A DNA stretch of 64,000 nt, taken from positions 1,240,001-1,304,000 of the forward strand of contig JANATG010000009.1 of the NCBI GenBank assembly GCA_029449235.1, in the 5' to 3' direction. The notes beneath the pieces are model-generated. The model was not told the DNA's origin and did not search any database. It saw only the letters and a list, made by a program, of their open reading frames with translations. Below, in pieces: positions 1-11,627 of this stretch. The DNA is from Linnemannia schmuckeri. Lineage: Eukaryota > Mortierellomycota > Mortierellomycetes > Mortierellales > Mortierellaceae. How positions within the stretch are numbered: position 1 is the stretch's first letter; the number at the start of each line of letters is the position of its first letter. The position numbers and the translations under genes are program-made.

Positions 1-3000
1 TGGAGCCAGCATCGACTTGTCGGGAATGTTGATCGTGACCGGGGACAGGCATCCTTGATTCAGTGGGATATCCATCGCAACCATACAGCGCAAGCAGTAA
101 ATGATGGCAGAGTGGGTGACCGAGACAGGCGCATTGCAGTTACCGTACACCTCCTCGCTAGTGCCTTCGAAATCAAAGATGGCCGATCCATCCTCGGGGT
201 TGATCTCGATACGCAGGCTGATCTTGCTACCATCGTCCATGCAGTCCAAAGCGACCAAGTCCTTGCCCTGCGAGCGACGCAATGCGTCCTTTAAAAGATC
301 GCGGACGGCCATCTCGGCGTTCTTGCGGATATGCATCATGTAGGCCTGAACCACATCCAGACCATACTCGTCAATCAGACCCTTGACCAGTCCAATACCC
401 TTGTGGTTGGCAGCGACTTGTGCCTTCAAATCCGAGACGTTATCGCGCAGGCAGCGAGTCCCACTGCAGCCGGGGTACTTGGCGGGCTCATCCACCAGCA
501 GCTTGGTCAGTCCCTCCAAATCAAAGTGGCCCTTCGAGACCAACTTGAAGGACCGGATCGCAGCACCTTCCTGGTAAAGCTCCTTGGAGTTGGGGGGCAT
601 TGATCCAGGCAAAATGCCTCCGATATCGGCATGGTGTCCACGGGAAGCGACAAAGAAGACAATTTCGCCATTGTTGAAAACGGGCGTAATGATGGTGATG
701 TCAGGCAAATGGCTTCCACCAGCGGCAGGGTGGTTGGTCATGATCACATCGCCCTCGGTGATGTCACCCTTGTAGTAGTCCATCTGGTACTTCACAGCAT
801 GCGACAACGATCCCAGGTGGACGGGGATATGTGGCGCGTTGGCGACCAAGCCTCCATCGGGTCCAAAGAGTGCACAAGAAAAGTCGAGTCGCTCCTTGAT
901 ATTGGTGCTGATGGCGGTCTTTTGGAGAGTTCGTCCCATCTGCTCGGCGATCGACATGAACCGGTTGCCAAACACAGCCAGCATGATGGGATCCATCTCG
1001 GTCGTCACCTGCGACTTATGTCCGTCCCCAATTGTAATGACAACGGTGCTGGATGTAACCAATCCTGTGCAGAAGGGTTGGATCAGGATGGCCGAGTTGG
1101 CATCCATGATGATGGCGGGACCTGCAACCGTAGTGCCGACAGGCAGCTTCTCGAGCAAATAGGTGGGAGTCTTGTCATTGCGTCCAGTCTCAAAGTAGAT
1201 GCTGGTTAAACCCTCGGCGTTGGAAAGATCAACAGGTGCAGGCTTCAAAGTCTTGATTTCGTCGTGAACAGACAAGGACGAAGACTGGGCCGACTTGCCA
1301 ATACCGCGAACACGGACATCATCCACAATAATATCACGGTCAGGCAGATGAAATCCAAACTCATACTTATAATTCTCAACAAAGGCTCCGGAAAAGTTCC
1401 AATCGTCTGCAGCCTCAGGCTTGAGAGTCATGAGGGCGCAGTCTGTTCCATTGTAGCGAAGGTTGAGATAGATCTCGCACTCGATGTGGTCTTTCTCGAA
1501 GCCCTGCTTTCCGAGCTCCTCGTGGCACTGAGAGACGAGAACATTGATTCTCTCCTTCAACCCTGGCAAGGATTTCTCAGAAAGGGTATCGGAGCTGGGT
1601 TCCTGCGCCTCATAGACGACATCGGCCAATGACAGTCCATAAGCTGAGAGAACAGAACCGTACTTGTGGATGAAAATACTCGAGATGCCCAAAGCGCGTG
1701 CAATGGCGCAGGCGTGCTGTCCTCCTGCTCCTCCAAAAACGGAAAGAATATGCTTTGATGCATCGTGACCCTTGGCTTCTGTGAGAGCACGGATAGGACG
1801 GCACATCGATTCGTTGGCGACCTTGATGAATCTATACAATGTAATTTTGGTTTTGTCAGTTCTCTATCAACACATGCAACATATGAATCTCCGAATATCA
1901 TCACAAAAAAAACATTGGATAACTTACCCGTATGCGACCTCGTCAACAGACATGTTGTTCCACTGAAGACCCTCTACCTCCTTGTCCTTGGCCATGTAGG
2001 CGTTGATCTCCTTAGTGAGCTCCTCGAACTTGCTGCGTGCAATAGCGACATCCAAGCCCTCGTTCTCCTTGGGGCCAAAGATCTTGGGGAAGTACTCGGG
2101 GTTCAGGCGGCCGAGCACCAAGTTGGCGTCGGTCACGGTCAGTGGGCCGCCTTTACGGTAACAGGCAGGTCCAGGGTGGGCAGACGCACTCTCTGGTCCA
2201 ACCACAAATGTTCCGTTCCTGAAGAACAGCATCGATCCGCCTCCAGCAGCGACGGTGTTGATGTCCAGTTGTGGTGCCTGAACAGTGACTCCGGCTGTGG
2301 TCGTCTCAAACACGTGCTCGTACTTCCCGCTGAAACGCGACACGTCCGTACTGGTGCCTCCCATGTCGAATCCAATGACAGGAACGCCGTCCTTGGGGTC
2401 GAATGCAGTCATACCGTATCCAACAACGCCACCAGCAGGACCGGAAAGAATAGCGCGGAGACCAGAGAAGTGACTGACAGGAACCAAACCACCATCACTC
2501 TGCATGAACTGCAGCGAGACGTTCTTGATGAGGTTCTCGTCAAATCCACTGACGAATCCGTCGACATACGTCTTGATGCATGGTGTCAAGTATGCATCAG
2601 CCGTAGCAGAGGTACCGCGGGGGACCATCTTGATCATGGGCATGATGGCCGAAGAGAGCGAAATATGAGTGAAGCCCATCTCCTGGGCGAGCGCGCCGAC
2701 TGCCTGCTCGTGGTCGACAAACGTGTAAGAGTGAAGAAGACAGACAGCAATGCTCCTGAATCCTTGGCTGTAGAGGTCCTGAAGTTGCTCCTTGATCTTG
2801 ACCATATCTATGTTTTCAGTAAATAATCAGAGTATTGTCAGTCCCAAGTCAAAAATCGACTATCATCTATACTGAATGAACGCGGTAGTTTTGGCGTACC
2901 TGGCTTTTGTAACACGTGGACGTATTCTCCAGAGATGCCCTTGACGAAAGATGGGTCCTTGGGGTCAATGTTTTCAACAACACCCATTGGACTTGAAGTG

Positions 3001-4032
3001 TAGCCGACCAATGTAACTCTATCATCAAAAACGCGTCAACATGAAAAAGAAAGTAAGTACACGATCGTCAAGATGAATATTAGTGGTGAATCAATTGCGC
3101 ATAGACAATTGAGTGGCGCCGTACCTCTCTTCGACCTCGACGACAGACTGGTACAATACATCTGGTTTGGTAATGGATAAATCAAAGATCTTGGGACGTG
3201 ACTGATTGCCTGCAAGGCGGACAAGAAAGTTGTACGAGAGAGGGGAAATTAGTATCTATCCACCTGCTTGAACCATTTGCCACCAGACCAAGTGACACTC
3301 ATGGTTTAAAAGTTGAACGCGAACAGGGATGTGTTTGTACAATGCTTTCGGACCCATCATTGAAGACAACATGTTGTTCCGACCCCTCAACGTTAGCCTC
3401 TTTGCGTTATTCAGTACTCCTGACTCTTTGACATCTTACCGATCAACAAGAGATCCTACAAATAGCACGAGTCGAAGAAACAAAAGGCAAAAGCAGTTAG
3501 AACAGGTGAATAGACATGAGGATAATGTTGAACCCGCTAAACAAGCCGGTAAAATGATTTTGTGTCATGATGACTGGAATTACTTTGAATCCTTTTGTAA
3601 TTAATAATGCGCAGCGTTCGCCCTTTCTCTCCAATAGCGCGTTCGTCGCCACTGTGGTCCCCATGCGAATCGACTCTATATCAGAGCAAACAAATGTTGA
3701 ACGTGAGAACAGTTGATGCAAAATGTAAATTGAACGCGGAGGGCAACAAAAGGAGGTGAAAGGTGTTTTATACCTAGCCCCTCTGTGGCGACAAGCTGGT
3801 CGCGTGGGTGGGGCTTTCCGGTGGCAATCTCGAGGATGCGACGGATACCCTCTCTGGGAGCATCTGGGTAATTGCTTGGATCGACCGAGAGCAGTTTGAC
3901 AACGAGTTCCTTGCGTCCGGAGGGGTATGTATCGGAGACTGGCACGGGGATAGAGGCGACACAGTCTGTAAAGGTTCCGCCTCTGTCGATGCAGACACGA
4001 ATGCCGTTCTTGTGAGAAGTAGTGGTGACCAT
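1..4032 (-). CDS. OXP1: 5-oxoprolinase (ATP-hydrolysing), C-terminus beyond window
   Basis: Cleaves 5-oxo-L-proline to L-glutamate with ATP in the cytosolic gamma-glutamyl (glutathione) cycle. Seven exons are visible: 4032-3774, 3675-3584, 3455-3440, 3209-3125, 3018-2900, 2807-1928 and 1831 to the edge, about 1094 codons of a family usually near 1280 residues. The hydantoinase A N-terminal domain begins with IRVCIDRGGTFTDC near residue 10 and MGTTVATNALLERKGER follows in exon 2. The hydantoinase A core (FDMGGTSTDVSRFSG, AHPGPACYRKGGPLTVTDAN) is in exon 6, and the hydantoinase B half (NHPAAGGSHLPDITIITP) is in exon 7. The start is the ATG just before VTTTSHKNG; an in-frame upstream ATG at 4212 only adds a Phe-rich leader typical of untranslated DNA. 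Exon 3 is a 16-nt microexon. The gene is divergent from the Ase1 gene. Symbol follows the yeast name. Identification is very secure. Confidence 0.95.
3440..3455 (-). other. 16-nt microexon of the 5-oxoprolinase gene
   Basis: Minus-strand sequence reads tag/GATCTCTTGTTGATCG/gtaag, encoding DLLLI plus the first base of Gly. It joins GFK (exon 2, phase 0) to GNQSRPKIFDL (exon 4, phase 1) and restores the family sequence GFKDLLLIGNQSRPKIF. Without it the frame is lost. Confidence 0.85.
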
Positions 4033-4735
4033 GAGGATGAGCCGTATGTGTGTCGAGTAATGTGGGGGGTTGAAGAGTGGAAGTGCGAAGTGTGTGATGA
4101 AGGAAAAGAAGAAGAAGAGATAAAAAAGTTGTGGGAAGTTGTCTTGGGCATACTTTTGTACTTTCCTTGTGCTGCTGTTCGCATCCAAAAGAGGGCAACA
4201 ACCTCCACCCAATTGATCCTCAGCCAGTCATATCTCGTCATTTTTTCACAAAAGGATGGCGCAAAGAAGACGATATACAACCAGCTGGTTCGAGAGAGCC
4301 TGTCCGGAGATAGGAAGAAAGAACAAAAGAAGAAGGGTTCCCATCCTTCCCAGAGTTTACCGTGGGAAACAGTATCCCATCGCTATTTGCAAAATGATAC
4401 CTTTTGGGATGAGCCAAACCAACACCAATAAGAAGGCAAAAGCTCACTTGACCCCTGATTTTTTACTTTGTCCGTGGACACAAAGCAGTCCCACGACTCG
4501 CACTTGTTTTCCTTGCCGCATTGAATTGGTTACATGGGCTTCTGCGTTCCTCTTTTTTACGTCTCGCCACCAAACATCAAACAAAACCAGCAAACAAAAC
4601 AATACAATCGCCTTTTGCAACTTCGCGTAGTCGCAACAAACCAACAAACCAACTCTCGGACACTTGGCTTGACTGGATTTACTAAACTCAACTTCCAACC
4701 CACGGACGTATGCATCTGCCAGTCAACACAGAGGA
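4033..4735. promoter_or_regulatory. divergent promoter region, 5-oxoprolinase / Ase1
   Basis: A 703-bp gap between two start codons pointing away from each other. It holds short A-rich and T-rich stretches. I recognise no specific element and no ACGCGT site, and the ORFs here lack conserved content. Confidence 0.5.
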
Positions 4736-7700
4736 ATGTCATTGAATGATTTCCTGGCCGAACTGGCAGTTAAGTATGAGGGTCTCGAGGCTCTCTATCT
4801 TGACATTGGAACGCCAGAACAACAAAAGGAAGAAGAATCTCGAGCGCTATTTGAGAAACTACTTGTTGTCCTCAATGACCATATTCAGCAAGTTGCCCAA
4901 ACAAAAGTCGCCTTCACACAGGAGATGGACCGGATGTGGGACAATATGGAGCGGATGAACCGGCTTATGGGTCAGAGCGACGAGACCGCCACTAGACTGA
5001 TCGACACACTCGCCAACATGACCCTTTGGGACCGCCGCGTCACCCTTCAAGAAGAATACAGCTACATTTACGACGTAAGGCTCGGACATTCTATGTGCTT
5101 TATGGAGTGTTTTCTGTCTGACTATTAGACCATCGCCGAGACTGACGTTGAACATTTTTTTGCCACTTGATTAGCAATACACTCAAAAACTGGATGTAAT
5201 CAAAAAAATGCACAAGGAGCTCGAAACATATATCCCTATTCTTGGACCAGCGTTCGTCAACCCAGGTCCATTCCCGGAGGAAGGCGCGGAGGTGTCGTTT
5301 GATGTTATGCAAACATTCTCTGACAACATTGCCGAGTGTGAAAAGGAGCAGGTACGACTTACAGTGAAGACGAGCCACATTCATGCAGACATAATGTCAA
5401 GGCATAAGCGGGACACAAGAATGCTACTTAACTTTCGACCGTGTATCTTAACTATGTTGACAACTGAAATATTTAGAAAACGAGGATAAAGCAAGTAGAG
5501 GCCGATATCACTATAATCAAGGACATGTGGAAAGAACTCGGAACAACGGAGCGGGACTCATTCGATCAGGAAGTCATTGAAGGAAGTGATGGCGAATACC
5601 CAATTAGCGATGATATCCTGAGGCGGCTAGAGAGGAAGAAAGCAGAGGTAAGTTGACGTCACTGTGGTTGTACATCTAATGGGTCGACAGTGAAATGACA
5701 GGTCAATTGCCGTCACTTCCATATTAACTTCTTGTACCGATCCTCGTTGTAGCTGCAAACTGAGCGCTCAAGACGGGAAATTGTTCTTCAGGAGCTCCAG
5801 GCTGATGTGACGAGATTGTGGGATAAATTACGCATAGACGAGGACGAGCGCAAGGAATTCCTGGCTGAGCATAAAACCTTGTGCGTGGAAACGATCCGAG
5901 CTGTAAGTAATAGCTTGCCCCGCAAAGTGCAATGCTGTGTTGATTTATCTTGAAGAGGTGCAATTAACTTCATCCGTATCTTTGCCAACTTCTAGTTCAA
6001 GGAAGAACTGACGAGGCTGGAAGAGCTCCGAGTTCAGAAGGTGCAAGACTTTATTCTCATGGAACGGGAAGAGATTATCGAGCTTTGGATGCAACTTCGG
6101 TATGGTCACGAGCAGCAGGAGAGTTTTACTCCTTTCTATGACGACTCCTTCACTGAGGAAAACTTGACGGCTCATGAGAATGAAGTGGCACGCCTGAAAC
6201 AGGAGAGGGAGGAAGCAGCTTATGTTCTTGAAATTGTCACGAGGTATGAGGCGAGACTCCACGCCATCGAGGAACTCGAAAAATCCACCCGTAGCGCCGA
6301 TCGGTTCAACACGCGAGGAGACCCTGGCCGATTGCTGAGGGAGGAGAAGGAGCGAAAGCAGAATGCGCGAGAACTTCCCAAGCTCGAGGCGGAGCTCATA
6401 GAAGCGCTGAACAGATGGCAGGAGGAAAAAGGGTGCCATTTTTTGGTGTATGGTGAGGAATATATCCATACCATGCAGGCTGCTGCTCAACTAGCCCGTG
6501 AAGGGAAGGAGAACGAGAAACGGGAGAGGGTAAGCTTTTTGTCAACCAACTTGATTCAATCGGCTATTGTTCAGACCGACACTAGAGTGCAAAGAAACTA
6601 ATCCATGTTCTTCCAATTTCAGGCGGACCGGAGACACAAGGCACTGCACGGATCCAAAAACCCAAAAAAGATTGGCCTTCAGTCTCCCAACCCTCGACGC
6701 ATATCTCCCAACCTGGTACCTCCAGGGGAAAGTTCGGGAAGGCGATCACCGCCACTAGGATCTAGTTCACCCATGCCTCAAACGCCTACCTCCAAAAGGA
6801 TCGGATTTCCAAGTCGACCAGGAACACCTTCATCTCAGCACACCAGGACTATCCCATCCTTTGCGCCCACGACTCCGACAAGGGTGCGATCACATACACT
6901 TCACTCTGTCCTTCCTCCATTATCATCACATAGTACATTCTTTCAGTCGCCTCATGGCCTTCAAGCGCTACAGCTACAGAAACAGAGTGGCAACAAGTTT
7001 AATTCTAGGAGCGAATCTCCTGCCACAGCTTTTCCGATCACGAAACTTTCGTCAACCCCAAGCTCAAAACAGTTGACAGCTCGTAGTCTGGGCCCAACTT
7101 CTACGATCGCCTCCATGAGCCTAGACAACTGCAAAGATAGCAAGCGGAATCCTTCGATTATTTCTATTTCGTCCACTACAACCGAGGCGCACGCAGGATC
7201 ATCCACACCTAGTCGCGGTGCAAGAACAGGACGACCTGTCAGCTACGATCTTACTGGGCATGGCATGGATGAAGACGAGGATATGCCGCCGCGGACTCCT
7301 CGTAATCTGAAACGGACTGCCGCAGACATGTCGTCCCCGATTTCAACACCACCTGGATCACCTAGTCTCTACCTGTCTCGAAAGACTGCACGGAGCGCGT
7401 CAGCGGCGGCATCAGCACCGGCTACAGGACACATGGCAGAAAGGAGTCAGCAAGGATATAGGGATTCGCCTTTCTGGGATGAGGATGACTCGCTTCTTGC
7501 CATGGCAGCGGCAGCTCAGGAACGTCGCAGTCCCAGTGTGGCAATCAGGTCAAGTCCGTTTGTGCAGCAACTTTTGGAGACGGCTCGAAACAGCGAGGCG
7601 AGTGGTGATGAAGCTGCTCCAGCTGCTGCTTCTGCAAGCGACTTTGCGCGGGAGGCCAGTGTGATTGAGATGAGAAGGTCGGAGGCTGCGGCATTCTTTT

Positions 7701-7879
7701 CTACACCGCGGAAACCAGTCGTTGTTGTTGATCTTGTTCAGGAGCAGGACGACGGGAGCGAAGGTTGGGTAACCGACACGGATGATTCGCCACAGTCGCG
7801 AAGGCAGTCCAAGGTGAGTCGGGAAAAACCCGACGCCCAACGGCCGATCTGGCAACTTGAAGTCCCTCCTTCTCCTTGA
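4736..7879 (+). CDS. ASE1: Ase1/PRC1/MAP65-family microtubule bundling protein
   Basis: Antiparallel microtubule crosslinker of the spindle midzone. Six exons (4736-5074, 5175-5351, 5477-5647, 5753-5902, 5996-6529, 6623-7879) give 875 residues in frame. Residues 1-280 form the N-terminal helical dimerisation/rod region, with PRC1-like segments such as LWDRRVTLQEEY and RLWDKLRIDEDER. The spectrin-like microtubule-binding domain is in exon 5: LWMQLRYGHEQQESFTPFY, then RFNTRGDPGRLLREEKERK and LPKLEAELIEALNRWQEEKG. The last 420 residues are Ser/Pro-rich and probably disordered, with many S/T-P sites (for example RRISPN, PPRTPRNLK) that could be CDK targets. KEN at about 450-452 is a candidate APC/C degron. 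Upstream ATGs are absent in frame, so 4736 is the natural start. Family assignment is secure; regulation is inferred. Confidence 0.93.
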
Positions 7880-8093
7880 CAAAACAAACACAAGAAAAGC
7901 AAATCAAAATCAACAACAGCACACCTCAATATCTTTTCTGGTCACTCTCCACTTTCGCCTTCAGTACCTTTTTCTATTTATCGTTTTGTTTTGTTTTTTT
8001 TTTTTTTTTTTTTCGTTCGTTCTTCGGTCGCTTTGTTGTACCATATTGCCTGTATAAAAATAAAAACGATCGGTCTTTTCTAGCATTTATTAA

Positions 8094-8858
8094 TTAGGCC
8101 TTGTTGGCGTATTTGGCGGCACCGGCGCGTATCCTTTCAAGGAGGGCAACCTTAATGCGGGGCCAGTCCTTCTCAAAGATCACGTAGACGTAGAAGGAGA
8201 CCCATTTGTGGGTAGCGGTGCACATGAGTTCGTCCTTGTTGATGTATGTCAATGGGATCCCGCACGCCTTTTCCAGGAAGCCGCGCATACCGTCGTTCTT
8301 TTCCGTTGTCTCATAAGTGATCTATCGTTAAAACAAGGGGGGTTTTGTTGTTAATATGTTGATTGGTCGACAAACGTGTTTTCTTCCCTTCCTGTGGGCG
8401 TCGAGGGTAGATATGTCAGTATGTGGCGTGATTTTTTTTACCTTGTGCAACTTGTCGTCCTCAAAGAGTCCGCGCATGAGCTCATACAAGGCCTCGGTAC
8501 CATACCCACCGGACCAATACTTCTTCCACAGGATAATGCCCACATGTGCGTTCCTGTCGACCCTGTTAATCGAATTGGCGCCCATCACACCCGCAAGTTC
8601 GCCGGTGGCCTTGTCATGGATATAAAAGCAGGATCCGGATCGTTCTTCAATCTGCTTTGAATGACCCTCACGACGGGCAACGATTTCGGGGATGGTCCAG
8701 CCGCCGTTTTCTTCCTTGGTCTTGAACCGGAGATAGGCCATGGTGGGGATATCGGAGAACATGTCACGCATGGCGGGGTCGTCGACTGGGGAGGGCGGGT
8801 CCAGGGTCAGACGGGCGGTTGTGAGTGTTGGTTGGTATACTGCAAGGGATTTTGACAT
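8094..8858 (-). CDS. GNAT-family N-acetyltransferase (RimJ/RimL-like)
   Basis: Predicted acetyl-CoA-dependent N-acetyltransferase of unknown substrate. Two exons (8858-8442 and 8321-8094) encode 214 residues. The GNAT fold is suggested by an N-terminal strand TARLTLDPPSP, a central strand GELAGVMGANSINR, and the acetyl-CoA-binding turn HVGIILWKKYWSGGYGTEAL (about residues 106-125), where the usual Q/R-x-x-G-x-G/A appears as WSGGYG. Exon 2 resumes with ITYETTEKNDGMRGFLEKA, the usual ageing of a surface helix and final strand in this family. It lies convergent to the Ase1 gene (214 bp between stops) and divergent from the Dap1 gene with only 295 bp between starts, so the two may share a promoter. 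Family is clear, substrate unknown. Confidence 0.85.
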
Positions 8859-9153
8859 CTTGTAGGGAGGGAGGGTGAGTGGTGGGATGGGAAGAAGGGA
8901 ACGGAAAGTAAAGAAAAAGGAGAAAAAGAGAGAGGGATGAAACTTTGCGGATTTTCACCTTCTCACGGTTCCCCTCTTATGAAAGAAATTTTCCACACAA
9001 GAAGTGAGCGCCAGGCTGAATAAAAAAGAGTCATCTAGAGTCGAAGATACTTCCCCCTCTTTACTTTCTTCACTTCTTTTCTTATCACCACCAGTTTCTC
9101 ACAAACAAAACAGCAACTCAGCCCCGTCTCAGGAAGACTTGACACAATAGGCC

Positions 9154-10219
9154 ATGGTTAACGTCTATACATATCTGGAGAACCTGTTCAAGGAGTCCTA
9201 CACCCTCCCCACCATTGTCGCCACCATCTCCATCGCCGTCCTCATCACCCTTTTCCAGGACCGCCAGGAGCAGAAAAAGGAGAAAGCAGAGGCTGCTAAG
9301 GAGCAGGAAAAAGACAAAAAGGGAGCTCATCTCTCGAGTGACAACAACTCTGAGGAATCATCAGCTCCTAAGCCAAAGGCATTCGCTCTCCCCACCACGT
9401 ATGTTTTTTTTTTTTTTTTTTTTTTTTCTGACGCTCATTCTCTCATTCCCTTGAAGAAAAAGTTTGTTTTTCTTGGCATTAAAAAAAAATCTGCGGGATA
9501 AATGTATCAAGAGGCGGGACATCCGCAACTTTGATCTAGACTGGCCATTGTTTCTAATATGTTCGCTTACAAATATTCGTTATTAGTCCTCTTCCTCCAC
9601 CAAACTTGGAGCGTATTTTCACAAAGGAGGAGCTTGCACAGCACGACGGCGAAAAAGAGGATGGAACGATCTATGTTGCGATCAAGGGCATTGTGTTTGA
9701 TGTGACGGCCAAGAAGGCCATGTATGGACCCTCAGGAGGATACCATTGCTTTGCCGGAAAGGATGCGTCCAAGGTAAAGTGACCAAGGACACAGTTACAA
9801 GATTTGCGCAGAATAATAGGAGAGGCTGTTGTTGGCGGTAGACTGTGGTCACCCAATTGCTGTAAAAAAGGGTTGGATGTCAGCACCATGGTAGACTCTC
9901 ATTGCTAATATCAGTCACTTTTTCCTGGATTTCCTTTCATGTCATATAGGCACTTGGAAAGAGTTCGTTGAAGCCTGAGGATTGCATTGCAGACTACAGT
10001 GAACTGACCGAGAAGGAGGTACGAACAGGCTACATACAAGGGATCGGACCTCAACTGACTCAACAAGCAAACTCTTTCTGGATGTGTTTCGATTGACGTG
10101 CACTTTTCTAATCAAAAACTTTCTTTCTTCGGCTTTTGATCTATTAGCGCAAGACGATGGAGGACTGGTACATCTTCTTTGAGAAGCGCTATGCTATTGT
10201 TGGCAAAACTGAGGCATAA
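9154..10219 (+). CDS. DAP1: Dap1/PGRMC-type membrane haem-binding protein
   Basis: Cytochrome b5-like haem/steroid-binding protein of the MAPR family, which in yeasts supports ER cytochrome P450 activity in sterol synthesis. Four exons (9154-9398, 9587-9773, 9950-10018, 10148-10219) give 190 residues. Residues 17-35 (TLPTIVATISIAVLITLFQ) form one membrane anchor. A charged Lys/Glu linker follows to about residue 80. The cytochrome b5-like domain runs from about 88 to 185 and carries the MAPR signature MYGPSGGYHCFAGKDASKAL. Tyr128 and Tyr134 lie at the positions of the haem-coordinating tyrosines of PGRMC1/Dap1, and the two His ligands of true cytochrome b5 are absent, as expected. The anchor suggests ER location (inference). 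Intron 1 starts with a run of T residues immediately after the donor. Confidence 0.9.
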
Positions 10220-10307
10220 GAAGAGAGGGCTGATGTACAGATAGTCAACACAATTCATTCCACGAAAATAAAAAAAAAACGAAAATACGCCCAACGGTTA
10301 TACAGAT

Positions 10308-10329
10308 CACGTGTGTTTATAAAAACACG
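10308..10329. promoter_or_regulatory. E-box abutting a near-palindromic TATA element
   Basis: CACGTG at 10308-10313 overlaps a 20-bp near-palindrome (10310-10329, arms CGTGT...ACACG) centred on TTTATAAAA. It sits about 105 bp upstream of the histone-fold gene start. Function is inferred from position only. Confidence 0.4.
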
Positions 10330-10432
10330 ACCATAAAAGCCAGAACTGATTCGTTTGTTGTTTTGTCCATCTCATTATTCATTCACCAACTCAACTCAGC
10401 AACAAGCACACACAAGAACAGAACAAAAACAA

Positions 10433-11409
10433 ATGGCAGGCAACTCAGGACGTGTAACAAAGAAGGCACCCGCCAAGAAGGCCGGCACAAAGTCACAGTC
10501 ATCAGGATCCAAAGCACTCTACTCTGGAACTGCCCAGGGCGTGACCCAGCTGCCAGTGGCCAGAGTAAAGAGGATCATTAAGGAGGATAAGGATGTTCAG
10601 ATGGTCAGCAATGATGCCGTCTTCCTTATCAGTCTCGCCACCGTACGTTTCTTTTTTTTTTCTCCTCCTGTTATCACTTGCGGAAAAGGCGGTTTTGTTG
10701 GAGCGCTATTCTTCAACTGGACTGGACGTGGATATCGAATAGGAGAAACTGATCAACGATCTTTACTTTTAACAATAGGAGCTGTTCTTGGAGAGCTTTA
10801 CGGCCAAGGCGTTCAACTTGGCCAAGATCGAGAAAAGGAAAACAGTATCTTACAAGGACCTTGGTACGTGTTCTTCTCACTTTCGTAGGATCAATGGAAG
10901 CTGAAGATCCTTGTGTAAAAGTGTTTTGTTATGATCCGGGACCACCACACACGAAACTGAAAAGGATCGCTAACTAGAATACAATACTTTTTTCACACAT
11001 CCATGTTTGTAGCCACGGCAGTGACTCAACACGACTCGCTCGAGTTTTTGCAAGGTACAATAACTATCACGGCCAATCAGTTTGTCCCCAACCTCGACAT
11101 GAACGATAGCCTCTTTTGAGCGCCGTTCTCGTGTATTAACTGACCTCTTGCACTTTGAACTTCAAAAAAACAGACGTGATCCCCAAGACGATGACACTGA
11201 CGGCAGCGATCGAGAAGCAGCGGGCAGCCAAGGAGAAGGAAGAAATGGGTGGTGAGGAGGAGGATGCAGATCAGGAGGAAGCTAATGGATCACAGGCAGG
11301 ATCGGATGACGAAGATGAAGGAGAAGAGTCTGGAAGTGTTCGTTCTAGTCGGCCCATGTCGGAGGATGAGGGCGAGCTCTCGGCACCTGAAGATATGGAC
11401 GAGGATTGA
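10433..11409 (+). CDS. CHRAC1/Dpb3-like histone-fold protein (Pol epsilon or chromatin accessory subunit)
   Basis: NF-YC-type histone-fold protein, likely the small histone-fold subunit of DNA polymerase epsilon (Dpb3/POLE4) and/or an ISWI chromatin complex (CHRAC1). Four exons (10433-10642, 10779-10863, 11013-11054, 11174-11409) give 190 residues. The N-terminal 40 residues are Lys/Ser-rich. The histone fold (about 42-115) contains LPVARVKRIIKEDKDVQMVS, ELFLESFTAKAFNLAKIE and KRKTVSYKDLATAVTQHD. It is followed by DVIPKTMTLTAAIEKQRAAK, which resembles the CHRAC1 tail more than POLE4. The C-terminal 60 residues are acidic (Glu/Asp/Ser). The partner (Dpb4-like) is not in this window. Choice between CHRAC1 and Dpb3 is not resolvable by eye. 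Confidence 0.85.
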
Positions 11410-11627
11410 AGGAGTCGAGGAAATAGAGCTTTTCGTCCCTGTAACAATACACAATATACAACAACACGACACACACCAGTCGCACCAGCGTACACCATTA
11501 TCGGCACAACTCTATCATATCAATCTGTAATAACATCAGCGACACCTCATAATGTACAATGAAAAACGCGTATGTGTTATGGGTGTGCATTTACTCAAAA
11601 ATGAATCATTACTATGTGAAACTGGGA

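Noticed and set aside
3028..3036. Other ACGCGT occurrences (for example near 3030, 11568, 23668, 37758, 48250, 52890)
   Set aside because: They lie in introns, coding sequence, the LTR or 3' DNA, and the total count is near random expectation.
4030..4212. Upstream in-frame ATG (4212) as the 5-oxoprolinase start
   Set aside because: The added 60 residues are a Phe-rich translation of T-rich leader DNA, unlike family N-termini.
4286..4300. GGTTCGAGAGAGCC, resembling a tRNA T-arm
   Set aside because: No matching acceptor, D-arm or anticodon stem within 90 bases.
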